A stretch of DNA of 64,000 bases, from contig CALJKW010000010.1 of NCBI GenBank assembly GCA_937980205.1, forward strand, positions 186,001-250,000. Direction: 5' to 3'. Source of the stretch: an uncultured Myxococcales bacterium (GTDB lineage Bacteria > Myxococcota > Myxococcia > Myxococcales > Myxococcaceae). Below, piece after piece: positions 17,374 through 24,470 of this stretch (position 1 is the stretch's first letter; each line of letters starts with the position of its first letter). The notes under the pieces are model-generated. The model was not told where the DNA came from. It was given only the letters and a program-made list of their open reading frames with translations, and made no database searches. The translations under genes were made by a program, and so were the position numbers.

Positions 17374-18375
17374 TCAGTGCGCGTTGTCGGTGCTGACGTG
17401 AACGTGATCCCAGTGGCCCTGGGTGACGTGCTCCGGCTGCGTCACCGGGACCCACTCCCAGCCGGTGTTGATGCCTGCGCGCTTGCCCGCGTACACGACG
17501 TACGCGACGAGCGGCTTGCCGTCGGGGCCCAGCGCGCCCGAGCGTCCGAGCTCGACCATCTCGTCGGCGTACGCGCGCATCTCGGGCGTCTCGGTGAGGC
17601 CCTGGCCGGGCGTGTAGTTCGACACGTCCACCGACGTGCCGTGCGCGTGGAAGTCGTTCCAGTGCCCGACGCCGCCGGTCATGTGCAGCCCGTATTCGTT
17701 CGCGCGCTCCATCGCGTACATCGCGTTCTGCGACAGCCCTTCGGGTGACACGTTCATCGCCTTCGCCGCCTGGATCGCCTCGGGTGAGACGCCGGTCTCC
17801 GGCAGCCCCGTCGGCATCGTCGTGCCCGTGCCCTGCGTCGGCTCGGCGATCGGCCGCCCCGCGCCGTTCGGGTCGATGAGGAACTCGATGCGGGGGTCGA
17901 GCCCGTTCGACGGTGGCGGGTCCATCGTGCCCACCTCGGACTCGGGCTCCACCGTCGTCGTCGGCGCCGGCGCCGTCGGCACCGTCGGAGACAGCGAAGT
18001 CGTCGGCGCCACCGGCCGCTGCGTCGCGGTCACCGGAGCCACCGGTGCGCTGCCGCTCAGGTTCACCGGCGCCGCGCGCGAGACGCCCTCGAACGCGTCG
18101 CGCATCATCGCGTCGACCCGCGCGCGGATCTGCTCGCCGAGGTCGGGCACCGCCGGAACGCCGATCGACCCGACGTCGGCCGCGACGTCCGCGGCGCCCT
18201 GGCCCGCCGAGCCGATCGAGCCCGCCGCGCCGCGCAGCCGGGCCCCCATCCCGGATGCCGCGCTGCGAAGCTGGGCCGCCTTGGACTGCGCCGCGCTGCG
18301 GAGCCGTTCGGCAGCGCCGGTGAGACGAGAGGACATCGAGCTGCGGGAAGGACCTGAAGAACGGGAGGAGATCAT
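17374..18375 (-). CDS. M15-type (D-Ala-D-Ala carboxypeptidase/VanX-like) metallopeptidase without signal peptide
   Basis: 333 residues from ATG 18375, with AAGG 7-8 bp upstream; the longer frame to 19053 is shadow. The N terminus is MISSRSSGPSRSSMSSR followed by Ala/Arg-rich helices, with no Sec signal. PDLGEQIRARV (77-87) and PVNLSG (103-108) recur in the 15540 transglycosylase. After a Pro/Thr linker, the catalytic domain (about 155-333) has the M15 pattern H-x-x-G-x-x-x-D as His243-Gly246-Asp250 and the terminal Asp323-His324-x-His326. It likely cleaves a D-amino-acid peptide bond in stem peptides. First gene of a pair with the SH3b lipoprotein; a palindromic motif lies 84 bp upstream. Confidence 0.82.
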   Translation of the reverse strand: MISSRSSGPSRSSMSSRLTGAAERLRSAAQSKAAQLRSAASGMGARLRGAAGSIGSAGQGAADVAADVGSIGVPAVPDLGEQIRARVDAMMRDAFEGVSRAAPVNLSGSAPVAPVTATQRPVAPTTSLSPTVPTAPAPTTTVEPESEVGTMDPPPSNGLDPRIEFLIDPNGAGRPIAEPTQGTGTTMPTGLPETGVSPEAIQAAKAMNVSPEGLSQNAMYAMERANEYGLHMTGGVGHWNDFHAHGTSVDVSNYTPGQGLTETPEMRAYADEMVELGRSGALGPDGKPLVAYVVYAGKRAGINTGWEWVPVTQPEHVTQGHWDHVHVSTDNAH

Positions 18376-18458
18376 GGTGCCTTGGCTCCACTTCACCTCG
18401 CGTGCCGGCCTGATTCTCGGCACCTGGCCGGCACGCTCCGCTCCGCCTTCCGACACCG

Positions 18459-18475
18459 TTGCGCAATTCGTGCTG
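18459..18475. promoter_or_regulatory. Candidate operator, copy 5 of the palindromic motif
   Basis: The reverse complement, CAGCACGAATTGCGCAA, matches 13 of 17 positions of the 20355 copy and is followed by CGGTGTC, also seen after copy 2. Located 84 bp before the M15 peptidase start. Confidence 0.45.
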
Positions 18476-18479
18476 CGCT

Positions 18480-20153
18480 TCAGAGCCCGCGCGCCAGCGC
18501 CGCCGCCAGCGCCATGCGCGACATCGAGCCGCACACCGTGCCGTCGCCGCCGGGCACCTTCTGCCGCTTCTGGAAGGCGAGCAGCGCGGCGCGGGTGAGG
18601 TCGCCGAAGAACCCCGTCTGCGGCACGCTGAAGCCGAGGTTCGTCAGCGCGCGCTGCAGCGTCGTGACGTTCGACGACGTCTGCCCGTACGACACGTCTG
18701 CGGTCGGCACGCTCGCGAAGCTGCGCGCGAGCAGCGCCGTCTTCAGCGCTTCGGCCGTGCGCACGCCGTACACGCCGCTGTCGATGATGCCGTTCGCCCG
18801 CTGCAGCGCCGCCACCGCGTCCTTCGTCGCCGCGTCGAACCGCGTCGGAGTCGCCAGCGCAGCCGCGTTCGTCAAGTAGCCCAGCAGCACCAGGTTCTGC
18901 TTCAGCAGGTAGATGGGCTTGCTGTCGTTGTTCAGCTCGAGCGTCGCGGTCGCGAAGCACGCCGCGCCCTGACACGCGATCGTCCCGCTGCCCGGGCTCG
19001 TCCCGTTCGCCGCGTCGACGCACGCCTTCACCAGGCCCAGGTAGTAGTCCCACTTCCAGCCGGTACCGCCGCGCCCCGGGTCGAAGTGGTTCGAGATGCC
19101 GCCGTAGTTGAACGGGGTCGCCTGCGTCTGCGCGATCGTCCCCGGCGGAGCCGACGCGGGCAGCACCGACGGGTTCGGGATCTGGAAGTGGCCGATGATG
19201 TGCTGGTTGTCGACGGGGATGCCGTGCTTCTTCGCGATCGCGCAGACCAGCCGCGCCGACGACTGGTACATCGCCTCGGTGAACCAGGTGTTCGGCGCGC
19301 TCGCGAAGCCCTCGTGCTCGATGCCGATCGACGCGCGGCTGAAGGCGTCATTGCCGGCGTGCCACGCGGTGTTGGCCTCGCCGACCATCTGCACGATGTA
19401 GCCGTCCGACGAGCGCACGATGTAGTGCGCCGACGCCTGGAACGGGTTCGCCTGCTGGAACCAGCTGACCGCCGACCAGAACGAGCCCTCGATGTCGTGG
19501 ATCACGACGTACTTCACCGGCGACGTGCGCCCGGCGACGTAGTTGTTCGGGTGCGCCGCGAACCAGTCCATCGCCGGGTACTGCCCTGGCGGCGGAGCCG
19601 TCAGCGCCTGCGAGCCGCTGCGCACGAGGTCGAAGCCCAGCTCGAGGGGCTTCACCACGAGGCGCTCTCCGTCCGGCGTCTCGACGGTGAGCCCGTCCGA
19701 AACGATGAGCAGCAGGTCGTCGCGGGCCGGCTCGAACGCGGCGCTTTGGGGTTCGGCGCCCGACGCGGCGATCGCAGCGGCGGCCCAGCCCTCGAGCGTC
19801 TGCGCTGTTGCCCGATCGCGGAAGAGCAGGGCGACGGCGCGAACCTCGAGCGCCGGGTCTGCCTCGAGCTGCTCTGCGGTCACCCCGGCGAGCGCTGCGG
19901 CGCGCGCGAACGCCTCGAGGGAGAGCCCGAACCGGCCGCGCAGCCCCTCGGAGTGGCCGTCTTCATCGTGCGCCGCCGCGAAGCGCGAGGCCTGCCAGCC
20001 ACGCGCTGCGAGCAGCTCGGCGGCGACGCCGGTCTCCGCTTCCGCCGCGCGGAGCGCGTTGGCGAGCGCGCCGTCTCCTTCGACGCCGCTCGGCTTCTCC
20101 TTCGGAACACCACAGGCCAACAGGGACACGACGACCAGCACGACTGCGCGCAT
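18480..20153 (-). CDS. N-acetylmuramoyl-L-alanine amidase (Amidase_2) lipoprotein with PG_binding domains
   Basis: 557 residues with a strong ribosome site. MRAVVLVVVSLLAC is a lipoprotein signal with Cys14. A helical N-terminal region (to about 165) is unassigned. Residues about 190-370 form a zinc amidase of the Amidase_2/AmiD type: YVVIHDIEG, SAHYIVRSSDGYIVQMV, NTAWHAGN, SIGIEHEGF, IIGHFQIPNP, HFDPGRG. The C-terminal 170 residues contain two peptidoglycan-binding repeats (LKQNLVLLGYL and VTTLQRALTNLGFSV). It removes stem peptides from MurNAc; as a lipoprotein it faces the wall directly. Transcribed toward the M15 and transglycosylase genes, 104 bp ahead of the former. Confidence 0.92.
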   Translation of the reverse strand: MRAVVLVVVSLLACGVPKEKPSGVEGDGALANALRAAEAETGVAAELLAARGWQASRFAAAHDEDGHSEGLRGRFGLSLEAFARAAALAGVTAEQLEADPALEVRAVALLFRDRATAQTLEGWAAAAIAASGAEPQSAAFEPARDDLLLIVSDGLTVETPDGERLVVKPLELGFDLVRSGSQALTAPPPGQYPAMDWFAAHPNNYVAGRTSPVKYVVIHDIEGSFWSAVSWFQQANPFQASAHYIVRSSDGYIVQMVGEANTAWHAGNDAFSRASIGIEHEGFASAPNTWFTEAMYQSSARLVCAIAKKHGIPVDNQHIIGHFQIPNPSVLPASAPPGTIAQTQATPFNYGGISNHFDPGRGGTGWKWDYYLGLVKACVDAANGTSPGSGTIACQGAACFATATLELNNDSKPIYLLKQNLVLLGYLTNAAALATPTRFDAATKDAVAALQRANGIIDSGVYGVRTAEALKTALLARSFASVPTADVSYGQTSSNVTTLQRALTNLGFSVPQTGFFGDLTRAALLAFQKRQKVPGGDGTVCGSMSRMALAAALARGL

Positions 20154-20158
20154 GGGAA

Positions 20159-20167
20159 CTCCTCCTT
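20159..20167 (-). promoter_or_regulatory. Strong ribosome binding site of the amidase gene
   Basis: AAGGAGGAG on the minus strand, 5 bp before the ATG at 20153. It is among the strongest in the window and fixes the lipoprotein start. Confidence 0.65.
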
Positions 20168-20224
20168 GTGTGCGCGCAAGACGGACCGGGCGGCGTCGCT
20201 TCCAACGGTTGTGGAAAATCCCTC

Positions 20225-20330
20225 GTTCACACTGAGCGGAGGCCGCAGGCCGGAGTCGAAGTGGGCCGCGCGTCGGCTCGGGCCCCCTTTGACTGCGCAG
20301 CCCTTCGGCCTGCTCCGCTCAGGGCGAACG
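20225..20330. repeat. REPIN-like paired-hairpin repeat, copy 2
   Basis: The left arm CTGAGCGGAGGC...GGAGTCGAAG (20232-20261) and right arm CTTTGACTGC...GCTCCGCTCAG (20287-20322) are inverted. Outer ends CGTTCACACTGAG and CTCAGGGCGAACG also mirror each other. Each arm has an inner GC hairpin (GGCCGCAGGCC on the left). Same family as 3472-3565 and 56396-56505. Confidence 0.8.
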
Positions 20331-20354
20331 AGAGGTCCTTTGTGCAGCCGGCGC

Positions 20355-20371
20355 CTGCACGAGTTGTGCAG
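20355..20371. promoter_or_regulatory. Candidate operator, copy 6 (best copy) of the palindromic motif
   Basis: CTGCACGAGTTGTGCAG is an almost perfect palindrome. A second half, TTTGTGCAG, precedes it at about 20339. It lies 42 bp before the first possible start of the vWA lipoprotein. Confidence 0.5.
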
Positions 20372-20412
20372 CGGGGCCAGGCCCACCCGCCGCGATCTCC
20401 CCGACAACGCTC

Positions 20413-21921
20413 ATGACGCGCGTGGCACGGGCGATGAACACAGCCGCCCCCATGCGCTCCTTGCTCCTCTTCGCGCCGCTCGCCGCGTGCACGGCCGTCG
20501 ACCTCTATCTGCCGGAGACCGAGCCTCCGCCGCCGCCCGAGCGCGTCACCCACGCCGTCGAGGGCGTCATCTGCCCCCCCGATCCTTCGACCCTCGTCGC
20601 GCCGGTGAAGATCTGGTTCGTCCTCGACAACTCGAACTCGATGCAGCGCAGCGACCCGCGCGACGTGCGCTTCGCCGCCGCGCGCCGCCTCGCGATGCAG
20701 CACGTGAAGCCGGGCACCGTCTACGCCGGCGGCATGCTGTTCGCCGGCAAGGCGGACCGGAACACGCTCTCCGCCACGAAGACGTTCTCGATGCCGCGCT
20801 TCCTCGATGACGTCGCCGCGTTCGATCGCGCCGTGCCGCAGAACGCGCCGCTGGTGCTCGGGACTCCGTACCTCACGGCGCTCGACCTCACCTGGGTCGA
20901 GCTCGCCGCCGACATCACCGCGATGGGCCCGCTCGCGAAGCGCACCCGCTACGTCGTCATCTTCGTCTCCGACGGGAAGCCGACCGACAGCGAGTCGCCC
21001 GACATTCTGCGCAAGGTCGACGACTTTCAGCTCCTCCGCTCCCGCGTCGCCGCGCTCACCCTCAACACCCTGTACGTCGGAGGCGGCGACGCCGAGGCCG
21101 TTCCCATCCTCACCGGCATGGCCGCCCGCGGCTTCGGCCAGTTCAAGTCCGTGCCGAACGGAGACGCCATCGACTTCAGCGGCTTCGACGTCTCCGCGGT
21201 TCGCCGTGCCTGGGTGATGCAGAGCTGGCTCCTCACCAACGAGACGGCGAAGGCGACGCCTGCCGGTCACGCCCTCGACACCGACCGCGACGGGCTGAGC
21301 GATGCGGACGAGACCGCGCGCGGCACCGACCCCAACGCCCCCGACACCGACGCCGACGGCTGCGGCGACCTGCTCGAAGTCGAGAGCGGCTGGAGCCCGC
21401 TGATGAAGGTCGCGGGCGAGTGCCAGTGCGACGCCGCCGGAGACACCGACTCCGACGGGCTGACCGACTGCGAAGAGAAGTGGCTCGGCTCCAGCCCCAC
21501 GCGCCCCGACACCGATCTCGACGGCCTCATCGACGGGCTCGACTTCCTCGGCACCGGCTGGCCCGTCCGCACGAACGTCGGCGCCGATCAGGACTCGGAC
21601 GGCATCGGGGATCTGAGCGAGGTCACCCAGCACACCGCCGCCGACGGGCCCGACACGGCCCGGGCCACGTGGGCGTACGTGTACTCGCCCGAGCTCGCCG
21701 TCGAGGGCCGCGCCGACTGCAAGCGCGTCCGCGTCTCGAACGTCGCGCTGCTCGACGGTCTCGTGAACTCGCTCGTCGTGCACGTCGGCTTCGTGGCTCG
21801 GGACGACCCTTCGTTGGAGCCGGTCTTTCAGCTCGCCCGCCTCGACGCCGCGCCCGGCCCCAGCTCGACGACGCTGCGCTTCGAGCCGCAGAGCTTCACC
21901 ACCACCCTGGTCTCGCGATGA
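20413..21921 (+). CDS. vWA-domain lipoprotein with thrombospondin type-3 calcium repeats
   Basis: 502 residues from the first ATG; starts at 20434 or 20452 are equally possible because MRSLLLFAPLAAC alone makes a short lipoprotein signal. A von Willebrand A domain (about 65-280) has the MIDAS start IWFVLDNSNSM (DxSxS intact) and VIFVSDGKPTDS. It is followed by Asp-rich calcium-binding repeats of the TSP3 type (DTDRDGLSDADE, DTDSDGLTDCEEK, DTDLDGLIDGLD, DQDSDGIGDLSE). The C-terminal 110 residues are unassigned. Likely surface-exposed and metal-dependent in ligand binding. Overlaps the next gene by ATGA. Confidence 0.88.
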   Translation: MTRVARAMNTAAPMRSLLLFAPLAACTAVDLYLPETEPPPPPERVTHAVEGVICPPDPSTLVAPVKIWFVLDNSNSMQRSDPRDVRFAAARRLAMQHVKPGTVYAGGMLFAGKADRNTLSATKTFSMPRFLDDVAAFDRAVPQNAPLVLGTPYLTALDLTWVELAADITAMGPLAKRTRYVVIFVSDGKPTDSESPDILRKVDDFQLLRSRVAALTLNTLYVGGGDAEAVPILTGMAARGFGQFKSVPNGDAIDFSGFDVSAVRRAWVMQSWLLTNETAKATPAGHALDTDRDGLSDADETARGTDPNAPDTDADGCGDLLEVESGWSPLMKVAGECQCDAAGDTDSDGLTDCEEKWLGSSPTRPDTDLDGLIDGLDFLGTGWPVRTNVGADQDSDGIGDLSEVTQHTAADGPDTARATWAYVYSPELAVEGRADCKRVRVSNVALLDGLVNSLVVHVGFVARDDPSLEPVFQLARLDAAPGPSSTTLRFEPQSFTTTLVSR

Positions 21922-22304
21922 CGGCGCTCGTGCTCGGTCTCATGCTCGGCGCCGACCCCTCGGCCGCCTACCTCAGCGCGGCGCGGAACCTCTACCGCGA
22001 GCTCGACTACGAGGCCGCGCTCGAACAGCTCGGCTCTGCCCGGCGCGTCGTCTCGGAGCGAGCGCTCTCCCGCCGCGCCGAGCTCGAGGTCTGGCGGGGC
22101 CTCGTCCTGCTGCATCTGGGGCGCGACGCCGAGGCGCGCACTGCGCTGGTCACCGCGCTCTCTTTGGATCCGTCGGCGCGCCTGCCCGAGCCGGTCTCTC
22201 CGCGCGTCAGCGCAGTGTTCGACGCGGTCAAGCGCGCCCTCGCTCCGGTGGCCCAGCGGCGCAGCACCCGGGCGAGGACCTCCGATGGTCGGCCTAGAAG
22301 CTGA
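21918..22304 (+). CDS. Small TPR-like protein of unknown function
   Basis: 128 residues. The ATG overlaps the vWA gene stop (ATGA). The N-terminal 15 residues are hydrophobic (MTALVLGLMLGADPSAAY), so a signal peptide is likely. The body resembles tetratricopeptide helices: LYRELDYEAALEQLGSAR, LVLLHLGRDAEARTALVTALSLDP. The tail after residue 105 is basic and low-complexity. Its last 11 bp overlap the 3' end of the convergent sigma factor gene. Probably a partner of the vWA lipoprotein. Confidence 0.7.
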   Translation: MTALVLGLMLGADPSAAYLSAARNLYRELDYEAALEQLGSARRVVSERALSRRAELEVWRGLVLLHLGRDAEARTALVTALSLDPSARLPEPVSPRVSAVFDAVKRALAPVAQRRSTRARTSDGRPRS

Positions 22305-23031
22305 GCGGGTTGCTCCACTCGGCGCGCAGCGTGTCGAGCGCTTCCTCGAGATCGCCGGTCGCGAGGGCCAGCTCGGCGCGCACGCGCTCGCGCACGAGGC
22401 GGCCGATCTTCTGGTGCACGCGCAGCAGCCGGTGCGCGACCGTCGACCGCGGCAGCTTCAGGCGCGCGCCGATGTCGGCGTGCTTGAGCTTCTGCTGATG
22501 GAACATCGCCAGCAGCTCGCGCTCGGCGCTCGTCAGCTGCGAGATGACGTCGCGCACGATCTTCTGCAGGGGCGCGCGGCTGAGCGCCTCGACGATGCGC
22601 CGCTCCGGCGAGCTCAACACCCCCGTCAGCCACCGGTCGAGGCCGTCGTGGCCGGGGTTCGCGCGCGCGAAGTCCGCTGCGGCGTTCTCGGCGACGCGGC
22701 GCAGCCACCGCTCGAGCGACGCCGTGCCGCCGTAGCCGAGCAGGCCCGGGCGCACTCCGGTCAGCAGCCGCTCGCAGACCGCCTGGCCGACGTCCGCGCG
22801 CAGGTCCCGCCGCACGCGCCCGAGCGCCCGCTTGAGCGGGCCGGACACGAACGCGGCGAGCGCGCTCCGCGAGCCGGTGAGGCAGGCCGCTGCGAGGTAC
22901 CGATCGCCTGCGTACGAGACCGAACGCTCGTCGACGCCCATGCGAGCCAGCTGGCGCGCGACCGCCGCTGCAGGCACCTCGACCGCCGGCCACGCAGCCC
23001 GGCCCTCTTCGATGATCGCGGCGTACTTCAT
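22294..23031 (-). CDS. Sigma-70-family RNA polymerase sigma factor, divergent
   Basis: 245 residues. The middle contains a sigma-2-like region (GGTASLERWLRRVAENAAADFAR). The C-terminal part has a sigma-4 helix-turn-helix (LTSAERELLAMFHQQKLKHADIGARLKLPRSTVAHRLLRVHQKI). The N terminus is unusually long for an ECF factor, with an extra 60-70-residue domain. No anti-sigma gene is adjacent on the same strand. It is divergent from the kinase at 23073 with 41 bp between starts, so both promoters overlap and kinase and sigma factor may be linked. Assignment is by fold pattern; promoter specificity cannot be inferred. Confidence 0.8.
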   Translation of the reverse strand: MKYAAIIEEGRAAWPAVEVPAAAVARQLARMGVDERSVSYAGDRYLAAACLTGSRSALAAFVSGPLKRALGRVRRDLRADVGQAVCERLLTGVRPGLLGYGGTASLERWLRRVAENAAADFARANPGHDGLDRWLTGVLSSPERRIVEALSRAPLQKIVRDVISQLTSAERELLAMFHQQKLKHADIGARLKLPRSTVAHRLLRVHQKIGRLVRERVRAELALATGDLEEALDTLRAEWSNPLSF

Positions 23032-23072
23032 TCGCGCGGGACTCTATGCATCACGCGCGCCCTGTCGAGGCC

Positions 23073-24470
23073 ATGAAGCTCGGCCGCTACACCGTCGTTC
23101 GCAGGCTCGGCGCCGGCGGCATGGCCGAGCTCTTCCTCGCGCGCGTCGAGGGGCCGGCCGGCTTCGACAAGCAGGTCGTGCTCAAGCGCATCTTGCCCAT
23201 CTGCGCCCTCGACCCGACGCACGTGCGCCTGTTCTGCAACGAGGCCCGGCTCGCCGCGCGGCTCTCGCACCCGAACATCGTGCAGCTCTACGGCTTCGAG
23301 CGCATCGACGGCCAGCTCTACATCTCGATGGAGTACGTGCCCGGCCCCTCCTGCCGCGCCATCCTCACCGCCGAGCTCGCGCGCGGCCTGCTGCTGCCCG
23401 TCGAGCTGGCCTGCACCATCGTCGCGCAGGCGTGTGAAGGCCTGCACTACGCGCACGCGCTTCGAGAGCCCGAGAGCGGGGCGCCGGCAGGCATCGTCCA
23501 CCGCGACCTGAGCCCCGACAACCTCATCGTCGGGCCCGAGGGCTGCGTGAAGATCTGCGACTTCGGCATCGCCCGATCGCTCGTCGACCCTGCGCGCACC
23601 ATCGCGACCCGCGGCAAGACGAGCTACCTCGCGCCCGAGCGCCTCGACGCCGACCGGCCGATTGATCACCGCTCCGACGTGTTCGCGCTCGGTGTCGTGC
23701 TGTTCGAGCTGCTGTTGGGCGAGCGACCGTTCAGCGGCGGCGACGAGCTGCAGATCATGAACGCCATCGCGCACGCCAGGCCCCCGCGCATCTCCTCGCT
23801 TCGGCCGGACGTGCCCGGCGCGCTCGACGACGTCTTCGAGCGCGCCCTCGCCAAGCGGCCGGAGGACCGCTTCCAGAGCTGCCTCGAGCTCGCCGACGCG
23901 CTCGAAGCGCTGGGCCTGGTGACGAAGCTGCGCCGCGCTCCCGAGCTGATGGACGTCGTCCGGCGCGCGGTCACACCCGCCGACGACTCCGCTCCCGCCG
24001 ACACCGCGCTGGACGTGCCCCTGGTGGCCGTGCCGCCCGAAGCGCAGCGCCTCACGCAGCGCCTGCCGGCCGCCCCGCCCAGACCGAAGCGTCGCCGCAG
24101 CAGCGTCATCGCCGCGCTGGTCGTGGCTGCCATCGCCAGCTCAGCGAGCTGGCGGTGCGCGCGCGATCGGGAGGAGGGCGAAGCCGCGATGACGGCTCGG
24201 GCGCCGCTGCGCGCAGCACGCGCGCGGTCGTCGTCGGCGCTCGGCGCGGCACGCCGGCAGGCGCCAGGTCACCTCGAGGTGCGCGTCTACCCCTTCGCGT
24301 GGGTGCGCCTCGACGGAGCGGAGCTGGGCCCCACGCCGCTCCCGCGGCTCACGGTTTCGCCCGGCGAGCACGTGCTCGAGCTGTTCGGGCCGAACCGCGA
24401 GCCGGCCGCCACCCGTCGGGTGACGGTGTCACCGGGAGAAGTTCAGCAGCTCAGGCTGCGCATCGACTGA
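23073..24470 (+). CDS. Membrane Ser/Thr protein kinase with PEGA-like C-terminal domain
   Basis: 465 residues from ATG 23073 with GAGG 7 bp upstream; an in-frame ATG at 23046 is less likely. The kinase domain (about 6-275) is complete: LGAGGMAELFLA glycine loop, Lys38, HRDLSPDN catalytic loop, CDFGIAR, LAPER, DVFALGVVLFELLLG. A Pro-rich linker, a transmembrane helix (about 341-358, SSVIAALVVAAIASSASW) and a PEGA-like extracytoplasmic domain (LEVRVYPFAWVRLDGAELGPTPL) follow. In contrast to the 844 protein, every catalytic residue is present. The 3' end overlaps the convergent asparagine synthase gene by 42 bp. Confidence 0.93.
   Translation: MKLGRYTVVRRLGAGGMAELFLARVEGPAGFDKQVVLKRILPICALDPTHVRLFCNEARLAARLSHPNIVQLYGFERIDGQLYISMEYVPGPSCRAILTAELARGLLLPVELACTIVAQACEGLHYAHALREPESGAPAGIVHRDLSPDNLIVGPEGCVKICDFGIARSLVDPARTIATRGKTSYLAPERLDADRPIDHRSDVFALGVVLFELLLGERPFSGGDELQIMNAIAHARPPRISSLRPDVPGALDDVFERALAKRPEDRFQSCLELADALEALGLVTKLRRAPELMDVVRRAVTPADDSAPADTALDVPLVAVPPEAQRLTQRLPAAPPRPKRRRSSVIAALVVAAIASSASWRCARDREEGEAAMTARAPLRAARARSSSALGAARRQAPGHLEVRVYPFAWVRLDGAELGPTPLPRLTVSPGEHVLELFGPNREPAATRRVTVSPGEVQQLRLRID

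Noticed and set aside
23046..23072. Upstream ATG as start of the active kinase
   Set aside because: It lacks a ribosome site, whereas ATG 23073 has GAGG at the right distance and begins directly with the kinase fold (KLGRYTVVRRLG).
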